A DNA stretch of 64,000 bases from Bacteroidota bacterium (GCA_022564295.1 JADFLR010000021.1:1-64000); one strand, 5' to 3'. Counted from the stretch's first letter, positions 49,201 to 57,281 are shown. Numbers and translations: made by a program. The notes: generated from the sequence alone by a model not told the origin.

Positions 49201-49815
49201 AAGTTATTGGAAAATCCTGAAGTGAAGAAGAAATATAAAAGTGAAATAATGCTCCTTAATAATTTAAGTTTAATAGCAACTGGGAAAGAGATACAAATAG
49301 AAGACCTTAAAGTAATCAGAGATGAATATTTTGACAAGGAGGATTTAAAAAATTATGTTACAGTTAATTTAATTTTGTTAAATTATCTATTAGATTCAAA
49401 AAAAATCTCCGAAGCAATGGACGAATTAAATAAATTACGATTCATTGAAGTATGTGAAAAAAATAATATTTACAACGCATCCAGGGAATACTTGCTCGGG
49501 GAAGTATCGTCTTCAAATGGTCATAATGATTCGTCATCACCTATTGAGCATTATGAAAAAGCATATGAACTGTTATCGGATGAAAGCATTGTTGAATTAA
49601 CATGGAGAGTATTATTTGCTCTTGCTGAAAGCTATACACAGAGAGGCAATTTCAATAAAGCAAAAAATTTTATTATTTATGCGAGGGATCTTATATATTT
49701 AATTGCTGAAAATATAGAAACAACTCATTTTAAAACTGCATATCTGCAGAAAGAAGAAAGACGCACAGCCATTGAAATACTTGAAAAACTTCATAATGTT
49801 TATGGGACACATTAA
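46237..49815 (+). CDS. Ser/Thr protein kinase-P-loop (STAND-like) ATPase-TPR giant
   Basis: An 1192-residue, apparently cytoplasmic sensor. N-terminal eukaryotic-like kinase (about 6-270): glycine loop IGKGRSEVF, K35 (VAVK), catalytic loop YYDLKPEN (D134, K136, N139; YYD instead of HRD), DLG at 155-157 instead of DFG, and APE (GTAQYIAPE). It is followed by a P-loop ATPase domain (Walker A GFDGAGKS, 310-317; Walker B FVLLVDD, 398-404) and about 520 residues of TPR repeats (about 670-1192). This is the kinase-STAND-TPR layout seen in AfsR/PknK-like regulators. Overlaps both neighbours: dppC-like gene (ATGA) and the sigma-54 activator (TAATG). Confidence 0.85.
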   Translation: MINCRFEILKQIGKGRSEVFLCKDIDFNGREVAVKFLPPNVSEEELKYFRDEFFTLRKLDHPSIIKAFEIGEVVIVDQDDPIQVGSNFILLEYFESTELTSFSELKEENKLKEILKQLCSVLYYLHQSNYIYYDLKPENILVSVNINSTQIKLIDLGLAEYLPNQNEHVIKGTAQYIAPELLKKEPHDFRVDLYSFGILLYEIIYGHLPFDDSDELKIYKAQVEEKFNFPESSRFSSNLIEIVKKLLEKDPEKRYRDALQVICDLGFEIDASIYHNFVPAKVFSSRQDFMNILTAYINDKKSSEVFSVKGFDGAGKSALLNRMYEVITNSILISNTQGISGINLIKHFIKRLIFTGSIFFNLNDNEKEHILSFITKSEKDYLDELHSIISIITNKSQFVLLVDDYNLFDSLAKEVISELIPIFQVNGLKVIISEASDFDYSSDNINNLREVIVGSFTQTQLNDYLELAFYELFPREDVSELILRFADLLPGNVIDFIKDIINLQIILFDKDGITINENLEKISGIEGSMSGIYDLRLSNLKADDIRTAKIISAFEGSVEQNSLSRMLDIDQTKLDEILSNLQINNVIQPFGANTVPVIASDGLKKHIYSFVDNKEELHASLAESIATKLPGFSRGEFARQYELAGNFEKAYSIWNEEIDSAQKLSAFSYIRGILTHILELPLSETVKNEVDFRLAETLYKLSDYNTALNIIEQIEIEPLPKDKLLELYIMKGSAMINGGKIEEGKELIKSLIPKVENEYRKSKLLVEIAYAKFDLNNFAEAAEMCNEILLRQEVSNEDRGRIHNLLGMYYHFNENDSSSALLQFEKALSCYEKEGLLSKEAAIEVNIGVMHNIIGNKDLAEASWKKALNINRSIGNLVQEGVLLLNNGVHYFENINFVVAIDYYKRAYNIFLSLGNTKNRGLALSNLGEVYFIVCEYQNAFEALEESKIILGESDNLEEFIPVLVLLAHFHFTIGNIKDLTNLNNETLKLLENPEVKKKYKSEIMLLNNLSLIATGKEIQIEDLKVIRDEYFDKEDLKNYVTVNLILLNYLLDSKKISEAMDELNKLRFIEVCEKNNIYNASREYLLGEVSSSNGHNDSSSPIEHYEKAYELLSDESIVELTWRVLFALAESYTQRGNFNKAKNFIIYARDLIYLIAENIETTHFKTAYLQKEERRTAIEILEKLHNVYGTH

Positions 49816-51194
49816 TGGATGAAGTTCCAGTAAACATCAAGGTTTTCTCTGATTCGAATGATGTTGTTTCGATAACATCTGCATTGAAACAATTATCATT
49901 AAAGGGTATTCCCATTAATTTTACATTCCCCGAAACCTTTATACCTGAAGATAATGATATTATAGTCTTACACCTTGAATCAAAGGAATCCCTTAAATTA
50001 AAAGATGTAATTGCAGTACGAAATAAGATTAACAATAAAATCCTCATTATAATACGCAATGCAGATGCACTATTTGTAACCTCGCTGCTTAAATTCGGTT
50101 TTTATAACATTTTTGTTTTCCCCTATGAAGTTTTAAAATTCACATCATTACTTGCTGAAATAATATCTAACAAAACTTATATAACTGAAGGTAATAGATT
50201 AGGTACATTTGGTGTAAACAGGCAGGGTATCAATTCTATAATAGGAGAATCAGAAAGTTTATTGCGTGTGCTAAACCTTGCAAATAAAGTTTCTGAAAAA
50301 AGCAATGCAAACGTTCTCATACTTGGTGAAACTGGTACAGGAAAAGGACTTTTTGCACGTGCTATTCATAATAACGGGAAAACGAGAGCATTTCCGTTTA
50401 TTGATATCGTTTGTACCGCTATTCCTGAAAATCTTCTTGAATCAGAACTTTTTGGATATGAAGCAGGCGCTTTTACGGATGCAAGGACAAGAAAAATCGG
50501 ACTTTTCGAACTTGCAGACAAAGGAACTCTATTTCTTGATGAGATAGGAGATTTAAATATAAACATTCAAACAAAATTGTTAAGGGCAATAGAGAAAAAA
50601 GTTATCAAAAGACTTGGTGGTGTGGCTGATATACCAATAAATGCACGGATTATATCTGCTACAAACAGAGATCTTGATTCGATGGTAGAAGATAATCTTT
50701 TTAGAAGAGATTTATTTCATCGATTGAATGTTGTATCAATTGAAGTTCCTCAGCTACGCGAGAGGGAAGATGATATTGTGATACTCGCAAATCATTTTAT
50801 TAAAGAGTTTAATATTCAGTTTGAAAAATCAGTTAAGAAAATCGACAAGGATTTGCAACACTTTCTTAAGGGTTATTCGTGGCCCGGAAATGTTAGAGAA
50901 TTAAGGAACGCAATTGAGAGGGCAGTTCTTTTAAGTGATAGTGGCAAGATTAGTATTGATGATTTTTCCAACTTAATAAGAACAACTCAAATTGAATTTC
51001 AGGATAATATCACAAGTGAAAAAATCCCGAATAATATTGTTAGAATGGATATTAATTATGGTACAACCGGGTTAAGAAAGCTTGAAAAGCATTACGCACG
51101 TGAAGTTTTGAAACGGCTAAACGGTAATAAAACTCAAGCTGCAAGATTATTAGGGATTTCCAGACCAAAATTAGATACATTATTGAAAGAATAA
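49815..51194 (+). CDS. sigma-54-dependent transcriptional activator with degenerate receiver domain
   Basis: A 459-residue enhancer-binding protein. Residues ~5-120 fold-match a CheY-like receiver, but the phosphoacceptor Asp is His (H53 in IIVLHLE), the Thr/Ser is R81, and the conserved Lys is F102 (FVFPYE). The AAA+ domain (about 140-385) is intact: Walker A GETGTGKG (171-178), sigma-54-contact loop GAFTDA (218-223; usually GAFTGA) and Walker [10 protein letters not shown] (D242/E243). A Fis-type HTH (about 415-459; [22 protein letters not shown] in pieces) ends it. Starts one base inside the kinase stop codon. Activation cannot be by ordinary Asp phosphorylation. Confidence 0.9.
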   Translation: MDEVPVNIKVFSDSNDVVSITSALKQLSLKGIPINFTFPETFIPEDNDIIVLHLESKESLKLKDVIAVRNKINNKILIIIRNADALFVTSLLKFGFYNIFVFPYEVLKFTSLLAEIISNKTYITEGNRLGTFGVNRQGINSIIGESESLLRVLNLANKVSEKSNANVLILGETGTGKGLFARAIHNNGKTRAFPFIDIVCTAIPENLLESELFGYEAGAFTDARTRKIGLFELADKGTLFLDEIGDLNINIQTKLLRAIEKKVIKRLGGVADIPINARIISATNRDLDSMVEDNLFRRDLFHRLNVVSIEVPQLREREDDIVILANHFIKEFNIQFEKSVKKIDKDLQHFLKGYSWPGNVRELRNAIERAVLLSDSGKISIDDFSNLIRTTQIEFQDNITSEKIPNNIVRMDINYGTTGLRKLEKHYAREVLKRLNGNKTQAARLLGISRPKLDTLLKE

Positions 51195-51333
51195 AATAAT
51201 CTAAAATAATTCTGGGATTTTAAAACCTTCAAAAATTCAAAAATTTCAAAGAAATTTCATATGCTAATTCATTCAGATTTTGTTTAAATATCGTAATAAT
51301 ATTTTACAATCCTCACTAATTACAGTTGCTAAA

Positions 51334-51348
51334 TGGTAATTATTACCA
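51334..51348. promoter_or_regulatory. 15-bp palindrome, possible activator-binding site
   Basis: TGGTAAT-T-ATTACCA is a perfect dyad with a single central base. It lies about 53 bp upstream of the candidate sigma-54 promoter, where an enhancer-type site for the activator encoded just upstream could be. Binding is inference. Confidence 0.35.
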
Positions 51349-51400
51349 ATTAGAACCTTTCAATACGTTCAAAAATCAAGCATTTCATTGAAAAAGCACA

Positions 51401-51416
51401 TGGCATAAACATTGGC
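51401..51416 (+). promoter_or_regulatory. near-consensus sigma-54 (-24/-12) promoter
   Basis: TGGCATAAACATTGGC compares with TGGCAC-R-N4-TTGCW. The -24 GG and spacing are right; the invariant -12 GC is GG here, so the match is one important base short. It would start transcription near 51,427, about 87 nt before the repeat-protein gene and 200 bp past the sigma-54 activator gene. Confidence 0.35.
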
Positions 51417-51467
51417 TATTTAGAAGGCTTTTAAGGGCTACATGTATGCTTATGAGGGTGAGGTACC

Positions 51468-51494
51468 ATGCAGTTCTTATTGCGTCATTATTAA
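51468..51494 (+). CDS. possible 8-codon leader ORF
   Basis: ATG at 51468 follows a good ribosome-binding site (AGGGTGAGG, 4 bp spacing) and encodes MQFLLRHY before a stop at 51492-51494, 19 bp ahead of the repeat-protein gene. It could be a leader peptide controlling the next gene, or chance. Confidence 0.2.
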   Translation: MQFLLRHY

Positions 51495-51513
51495 CTAATT
51501 CTGAGAGGGCGCT

Positions 51514-51999
51514 ATGCGTTTAATTGTATTATCCCTTCTTGTTGGGGGACTTTTCATATCTTGTTACGCGCAGGTTGCTGATAATGTTCAGAAAGCAGAC
51601 CGTTATCGTGTAACGCAGGATAATATAATAATAATTGTGTCCGAGACCCACCCCTCATCCTCAAATGGTGAATATTTTCTGAATGATGCTGTACAAGTTG
51701 AATTCAGATCTAATTCACAACTAGAGGAACTTGGAGCCCGTTACGGTTTTACAAGATCAAGCTCACAGCTTGAAGAACTTGGAGCCCGTTACGGTTTTAC
51801 AAGATCAAGCTCACAGCTTGAAGAACTTGGAGCCCGTTATGGGTTTACAAGATCAAGCTCACAGCTTGAAGAACTTGGAGCCCGTTATGGTTTTACAAGA
51901 TCAAGCTCACAGCTTGAAGAGCTTGGAGCCCGTTATGGGTTCACGAGATCAAGCTCACAGCTTGATGAACTTGGAAGCCGTTATGCATGGTCGAGATAA
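51514..51999 (+). CDS. exported protein of six tandem 16-residue repeats; candidate peptide precursor
   Basis: A 161-residue protein. Signal peptide (about 1-19, MRLIVLSLLVGGLFISCYA) and a unique region (20-65) precede six head-to-tail repeats (66-161). Copies 2-5 are SSSQLEELGARYGFTR; copy 1 begins SNSQ; copy 6 is SSSQLDELGSRYAWSR. Each unit ends in Arg, so a trypsin/gingipain-like protease would release 16-mers (or 11+5-mers if cleaving at both Arg). No known family was recognised. RBS GAGAGGG precedes the ATG and a strong terminator closes the gene, so it is a monocistronic unit. Alternatives: a surface or adhesion protein with repeats. No cysteines are in the repeats. Confidence 0.75.
   Translation: MRLIVLSLLVGGLFISCYAQVADNVQKADRYRVTQDNIIIIVSETHPSSSNGEYFLNDAVQVEFRSNSQLEELGARYGFTRSSSQLEELGARYGFTRSSSQLEELGARYGFTRSSSQLEELGARYGFTRSSSQLEELGARYGFTRSSSQLDELGSRYAWSR
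51709..51996 (+). repeat. six tandem 48-bp repeats
   Basis: The 48-bp unit (16 codons) is repeated six times with no spacers. Copies 2-4 differ by one or two silent changes (TAC/TAT, GGT/GGG), copy 5 by a few, and copy 6 is diverged in sequence. Near-identity suggests recent expansion by slippage or recombination, and copy number may vary between strains. Confidence 0.95.
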
Positions 52000-52074
52000 G
52001 TTCATAGTTATTATTATATCGGCAACCTGTTAGGTTGTTAGATAATGGATTAGTTCTCCAAATTGCCTACTTTT

Positions 52075-52101
52075 AAAAGCCTTCATCCCGAAGGCTTTTT
52101 T
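52075..52101 (+). terminator. strong Rho-independent terminator after the repeat-protein gene
   Basis: AAAAGCCTTC (52075-52084), loop ATCCC, GAAGGCTTTT (52090-52099) and a T tract. A perfect 10-bp stem, 75 bp past the stop codon. A smaller hairpin (CAACCT/AGGTTG, 52023-52037) precedes it. Confidence 0.9.
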
Positions 52102-52245
52102 ATTACGTAAGACTTAACGTGATACTTTAATTCATGCGGTAAACTCTTTTATATAAATGAGGAAAGCTATATCTTCCATCTGTAAATAATTAGATTTAAT
52201 GATGTAACGTGCTTTCTCAAAAATTTCATATTGACAGTGAATTAA

Positions 52246-55200
52246 ATGTTTAGAAAACTTATTCTTCTTTTCTTTCTTTTTTATTCATTGGGTGCAGGTC
52301 AGGAAATTTCCAATATTAGCGTTATCGAAGAAAATAATGTATATCTCGTTCCTTCTTACAATTTTCAGGGTTCTATTTACATATCTTTATCACGATTAGC
52401 AGATATTCTCGGGTATAAATCTATTTACAATGAGGGCAATAAAAAGTTAACAATTTATTTTCAAGATTTTAAACTCGACGCTATAAAAAGTAATCCCTAC
52501 CTATTAATAAAAGAAAAAAGCACAAATAATGTTGAAACATTTCAATTGCCTACGTCTATTCATTTTAATAAAAATGAGGTTTTTATTCCGTTAAACGCAA
52601 CTATCAATCTGCTAAGTACTTTATCCGGCAAGGAAATTATAATTCTTAGCCCCAACAAATTATTTATTACTGGAAATTTAGCAAAAGAAAGAAATAAACT
52701 TTTTTCGGTTATACTATCAAACGAAAATTCGGACACATTTCTTCAAATTAAGATGTTAAAACATGCTAAGTATTCAATCAGAAGAAACCGGGAAAACGAG
52801 TTCTCTATCTTTTTTAGAAATACTTCGATTGATTTTGAGAATGATGAAGGATTTTCTCTTCAAGGTAATGTAAAAGATATTGATCTAATTTCAAACAAGG
52901 AAGATGCCATTATAAAAATAAAATTTGATTCGAGTTCAATGGCTTATGAAATTATTGAAACTAAAAATAATAATGAATTTATCTTACACTTTTTTTATAG
53001 GGAGGAATCTGATTGGTATGAAAAAGAGAGTGAACATTTCAAATTGATTTACAGGGAAAGTCATGCACATTTAGTAAATCATATTCTAAGCAGTGCTGAA
53101 AACTCGCTCAAGCGGTTAATACCAATATTTGATTATACACCAAAGGAGAAAATAATAATAAATACTTATGATGTTAGTGATTATGGATTTGGAGCAACGA
53201 CGAATGTTCCTCAGAATTACATTCGGTTGGAAATTGAATCATTTGAACCAGGCTATGAAGCAGTTCCTTACAACGAAAGGATTCAATGGCTTCTTAGCCA
53301 TGAGTTGGTTCATATTGTTGTAAACGATGAGGAATCTGATCTGGAAACAGTAGTGAGAGATTTATTCCGAAAGGTCCCTCCCGAAAAATCCCAGCCATTT
53401 ACAACTATATATAGTGTTCTCGGAAACTTTACCCGTTACACTCCGCGTTGGTATCAGGAAGGAATTGCAGTATTTATGGAAACATGGTTAAGCGGAGGTT
53501 ACGGCAGAACTTTAGGCAGTTTCGATGAAATGTATTTCAGATCATTAATACTTGAGGGCAAAAAGTTTCCATCACATTGGGATATTGAAACTATACTTAC
53601 TCACAATTCGATTTTTCTTGAGAACATCTTTTATTTTTACGGAACGCGATTCGTGTCTTACTTAGCAATTCACCACGGTGTTGATAAACTAATCGATTGG
53701 TTTAAAACATACCCCAATCAAAATTTAGTCGGTTTCATCGGCAAATTCAATGATGTGTTCGGAGAAGATTTTTATGGTGCATGGAAGGAGTTTGCAAAAG
53801 AAGAAAAAATATTTCAAGAAAAAAACATAGAAGTTCTTAAATCATCGCAACTAACTAAAGTTAATAAGCTTAGTAAAAATCCTTTTGGTTGGGTTACACA
53901 GCCGTACTTCGATTCACAAACATTATCAATTATTTACGGTTACCATCAGTCAGCTCATTTAGCAACATTGCAAAAATTTCACTTACTTACGCGCAATTCA
54001 GAAGATTTAATGTCTCTACCAACTCCAAGTATGTTTCAGGTGGCTTCTACTGCGTTTGATGCGAGCAATAACCTTTTCTTCTATACCACTAACAATAATA
54101 AGTTGTACCGGGATGTTTGGGTGGTGAATATGCTAACAAAGGAGGAAAAGATAATTTTTCCGGATAGCAGAATTGGCAATATTACGATTAGTACAAGCAC
54201 ACACGATCTATGGGGAGTTCAGCAGCAAGGTGGTTTGTCAACATTAGTTGTTTCGGCATATCCATATCAGGAGATTGAACCGATATTTTCTTTTGACTTC
54301 GGTGAAGAGTTATCTCATTTGGCTGTTTCAAAATCAGGTGAAAAACTTGCTGCAGTATTACATCGGGCAAACGGTCGGCAGTCTATCATTCTATTTGATA
54401 TTGGTGAATTATTATATGGTGAATCAATGTCTTTTAAAATATTAACATTGGATGGATCTCCGGAGAATCCTTCCTGGAGTGAAGATGCCAAGACTTTATA
54501 TTGGAATGCCTATACCAACGGTGTATCGAATATATATCGTTATTATTTTAGTGATTCCACCACAACAGCTATAACACATTGTTTAACTGGATTATTCAAA
54601 CCTATTGAGATTAGTCCAGATTCTGTTTTTGCTTTTGAATTTACTACCGATGGTTTTCTTCCGGTAATGATTGCAAATAAACCTGCAGTTTATTTGCCTG
54701 CAATTCAGTATTACGGACAAAGGATAATGAATAAAAATCCAAAAGTGTACGACTGGGTTTTAAAGGATGCTGCAAAAATAGTTGATGAAAAAAGTTTTAA
54801 AAAAGAAGAGGCTTATAACGGATTAGAAAATCTGCACATACATTCCTTGGTTCCGGTACTAAGTGGTTTTCAAAGCCAGATGGTATTTGGATTTTTTACT
54901 CGTATTTCCGATCCATTACTTTTACATGATTTTTATATGGAATTTGGAATTTCTCCTTTAAATGAAACTCCAAGTTTCCCTTTCTGGCATTTACGGTTTA
55001 AGTACGATTACAAACAAAGATTCTATATAGAATATTCTTTGAATGGGCCTGATTTCTTTGACCTTTTCAATTCCCGTAAAAGGGGGATGATCGGGTCACA
55101 ATTTAAACTTGGGCATACACATTATTGGTTGTTCGATAAACCTCATACTATTAAGCAAGAAGCCTCTATAGCATTTTTTAGAGGTGTAGAATTTATTAAT

Positions 55201-55881
55201 GATAACCTTGTAAGGGTTTCGGAGCCGGATTTTGGTGTTGCTGTATATAATTTGACTTCGAAAAATCTTAGGCGAACAATAGGGAGTTCCGGTTATGAGC
55301 AAGGCGATCAAGTTTCTTTCACACTTACATTGTATGGTACTAATTTTAATGAAAATGTAGAAGCACTTTTAAATGGTTATTTAGAATATGAAAGATATTC
55401 GTTGTGGATTGCAGACCACAATGTTGCTCATTTAAAATTAGCAGGTGGATATATGCTAGATAATGAAGAAGTTATTCAGGGAAGATTTTATTTTGGAGGT
55501 TTTGGTAACAGAGGAGTGGATAATGGACTCATAAGGCAGTTCAGAAAAGTTTTCAGGTTTCCCGGAATTCCAATTTATAGTATGATGACGACTAAATTTC
55601 TCAAATTAATGTTCGAAAATGCCTTCCCCCCGTTAAGGGTTAGCGGCTGGGCTTTAGGTAATCAAGTTATAAACCACTTTGATTTTTCGATTTATTCGCA
55701 ATCTTTAATAACTGAATCGGAATTTGGAAACTATTGGATAGATATTGGCGCACAATTAGACATTAAATTCAAACATTGGTATAATTTGGAAACGACATTT
55801 TCGGCAGGTGTAGCGAGAGCGTGGTCGGAAAAAATGACAGATTGGGAGTGGTTTTTATCACTTAAATTGCTAAAAAATTAA
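52246..55881 (+). CDS. surface gluzincin protease (peptidase MA-like) with beta-propeller and C-terminal outer-membrane barrel
   Basis: A 1211-residue exported protein. Signal peptide (about 1-19). Residues ~20-130 resemble a copper amine oxidase N-terminal domain and ~140-250 an AMIN-like beta-sandwich. A peptidase-MA-type gluzincin domain (about 255-540) has the zinc motif HELVH (H352, E353, H356) and a third ligand E405 (WYQEGIAVF). TolB-like propeller blades follow (about 550-860). The last ~300 residues have strongly alternating beta-strands ending in Trp/Phe (WEWFLSLKLLKN), as in an outer-membrane barrel. Probably anchored with the protease facing outwards. Preceded by 246 bp including the terminator. 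Substrate unknown; the repeat protein just upstream is a candidate. Confidence 0.75.
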   Translation: MFRKLILLFFLFYSLGAGQEISNISVIEENNVYLVPSYNFQGSIYISLSRLADILGYKSIYNEGNKKLTIYFQDFKLDAIKSNPYLLIKEKSTNNVETFQLPTSIHFNKNEVFIPLNATINLLSTLSGKEIIILSPNKLFITGNLAKERNKLFSVILSNENSDTFLQIKMLKHAKYSIRRNRENEFSIFFRNTSIDFENDEGFSLQGNVKDIDLISNKEDAIIKIKFDSSSMAYEIIETKNNNEFILHFFYREESDWYEKESEHFKLIYRESHAHLVNHILSSAENSLKRLIPIFDYTPKEKIIINTYDVSDYGFGATTNVPQNYIRLEIESFEPGYEAVPYNERIQWLLSHELVHIVVNDEESDLETVVRDLFRKVPPEKSQPFTTIYSVLGNFTRYTPRWYQEGIAVFMETWLSGGYGRTLGSFDEMYFRSLILEGKKFPSHWDIETILTHNSIFLENIFYFYGTRFVSYLAIHHGVDKLIDWFKTYPNQNLVGFIGKFNDVFGEDFYGAWKEFAKEEKIFQEKNIEVLKSSQLTKVNKLSKNPFGWVTQPYFDSQTLSIIYGYHQSAHLATLQKFHLLTRNSEDLMSLPTPSMFQVASTAFDASNNLFFYTTNNNKLYRDVWVVNMLTKEEKIIFPDSRIGNITISTSTHDLWGVQQQGGLSTLVVSAYPYQEIEPIFSFDFGEELSHLAVSKSGEKLAAVLHRANGRQSIILFDIGELLYGESMSFKILTLDGSPENPSWSEDAKTLYWNAYTNGVSNIYRYYFSDSTTTAITHCLTGLFKPIEISPDSVFAFEFTTDGFLPVMIANKPAVYLPAIQYYGQRIMNKNPKVYDWVLKDAAKIVDEKSFKKEEAYNGLENLHIHSLVPVLSGFQSQMVFGFFTRISDPLLLHDFYMEFGISPLNETPSFPFWHLRFKYDYKQRFYIEYSLNGPDFFDLFNSRKRGMIGSQFKLGHTHYWLFDKPHTIKQEASIAFFRGVEFINDNLVRVSEPDFGVAVYNLTSKNLRRTIGSSGYEQGDQVSFTLTLYGTNFNENVEALLNGYLEYERYSLWIADHNVAHLKLAGGYMLDNEEVIQGRFYFGGFGNRGVDNGLIRQFRKVFRFPGIPIYSMMTTKFLKLMFENAFPPLRVSGWALGNQVINHFDFSIYSQSLITESEFGNYWIDIGAQLDIKFKHWYNLETTFSAGVARAWSEKMTDWEWFLSLKLLKN

Positions 55882-55968
55882 ATTTTGAACTCGGAATAGA
55901 TTTTGTTCTTTAATTAAATTCTGTGCTATTTTTAGAAACTAAAAAAGTTATATTTATCTGGGAAAATA

Positions 55969-57279
55969 ATGAAGTTCTCAGAATTCAAAGAAAATATCGA
56001 TGCTGGTTTTAAAGCTACTCTTGGAAATGAAGAAACATCCGAGCGGGTAAAGAATCTTGAGGCAATACTCAACATTTTGAACACCATAAACCGCTCTCTT
56101 ATACTTGATGATGTACTTGAGCTTGTACTCAAAAATGCAATAAGACTTACAAATTCAGAGCGTGGGTTTATTGTGTTAAAGAACGACGAGGATAACCTTG
56201 AGTATAAACTAGGCTTAGATTCTGAAAAAAATGAATTGCCCGAAGAATCTTTTAATATAAGTAATACGGTTGTTAATGATGTGTTTCTCACTGGGCAATC
56301 AATTTTTCTCGAGGGTGCACAGAGTGATGCAAATTATGACCCATCGAAAAGTATTTTACGATTAGACCTTCAAACAATACTTTGCTCTCCCTTAATAACC
56401 GATGGAAAAAAAATAGGAGTAATTTATGTTGATAGTAAACACCTTCAAAAAATTAAGGTTCGTGAAATAACCGGAACATTTGAAATACTTGCCGGTCAGG
56501 TAGCTGCTGCTATCAGAAACGCACAATTGTACAACGGGCAGGTTGCAGCAAATAATGCTTTGCAGGAAGCAAATGCTCATCTTATTCAGGCAGAACGTAA
56601 AACATTAAAATCGAGTATTGATGCAGAAATCGGTCAATCGCTTCAGGGGCTTGTACACCTAGCTCTGCTTGAGAATGAAAGTCTTATGAGGACAATTGAA
56701 AAATCCCAAAAGGAATATGAAAGCAACTCAAATGGAAACAATACACTTGTTCTCGATAGATTAAAATTAAAATCCAGGGTTGCTATTGATAGTATCAGAA
56801 ATATTCAGAAATATGCACAGGTGTTATTAGAGACTTCTCTTCTCAATCTGAATAAAGACAGCGGCGACATTAACCATACAATTCAATCGGTAATTAAATA
56901 TTTATCTCCGATGAAAAAGTTTTATTTAGTCACTTTTAATACTGAATTAAATAAATTACCCAACTGTAATTTTGATTCGGAGCAAATACAACATTTAATG
57001 GTTCATTTATTTACAAATGCGGCAGAAGCAAAACGAGATACCACGATAAGTATAAAGTCTGGTTTTGAAAAAGAAAAAATAACTTTGGAGATTAAAGATG
57101 ATGGTTCCGGATTTCCTTCTAAAATATTGAAAAATCCTTTTGGCTCGGCTATGGACAGGAAAGGGAGTTATGGGTTATATCTTTGCAAAAGTATAGTTGA
57201 TAGACATAACGGAACAATGGAATTAGAAAATTCTAAAGAAGGCGGTGCACTCATAAAAATCACATTACCGGCAGCTTAA
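55969..57279 (+). CDS. GAF-domain sensor with HATPase domain, phosphoacceptor His not evident
   Basis: A 436-residue cytoplasmic sensor. GAF domain (about 45-190; IRLTNSERGFIVLKND, SPLITDGKKIGVIYVDS) is followed by a helical dimerisation region and a HATPase_c domain: N box HLFTNAAEAKRD (N350), G1 DDGSGF and G2 GSYGLYLCKSIV. The dimerisation helix (about 200-290) lacks a recognisable H-box histidine in an HELRTP-like setting. It may be a pseudo-kinase or a partner that uses the next gene's kinase. Only 2 bp separate it from the hybrid kinase gene, so the pair is an operon. Confidence 0.78.
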   Translation: MKFSEFKENIDAGFKATLGNEETSERVKNLEAILNILNTINRSLILDDVLELVLKNAIRLTNSERGFIVLKNDEDNLEYKLGLDSEKNELPEESFNISNTVVNDVFLTGQSIFLEGAQSDANYDPSKSILRLDLQTILCSPLITDGKKIGVIYVDSKHLQKIKVREITGTFEILAGQVAAAIRNAQLYNGQVAANNALQEANAHLIQAERKTLKSSIDAEIGQSLQGLVHLALLENESLMRTIEKSQKEYESNSNGNNTLVLDRLKLKSRVAIDSIRNIQKYAQVLLETSLLNLNKDSGDINHTIQSVIKYLSPMKKFYLVTFNTELNKLPNCNFDSEQIQHLMVHLFTNAAEAKRDTTISIKSGFEKEKITLEIKDDGSGFPSKILKNPFGSAMDRKGSYGLYLCKSIVDRHNGTMELENSKEGGALIKITLPAA

Positions 57280-57281
57280 AA

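Larger units (their letters stand above)
51195..51513. promoter_or_regulatory. regulatory-looking intergenic region upstream of the repeat-protein gene
   Basis: A 319-bp non-coding stretch containing an AT-rich dyad (AAATTTC-AAA-GAAATTT, 51241-51257), a palindrome (51334-51348), a near-consensus sigma-54 promoter (51401-51416) and a mini-ORF (51468-51494). All are listed separately. No other gene is visible. Confidence 0.5.

Noticed and set aside
51709-51996. CRISPR array
   Set aside because: The 48-bp units are tandem without spacers and are in frame with a protein; no cas genes are near.
51731-52033. Second-frame ORF over the repeats (100 aa)
   Set aside because: A shadow: 48 bp is a multiple of three, so every frame repeats. 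Only the frame with signal peptide, RBS and coding-like use is supported.
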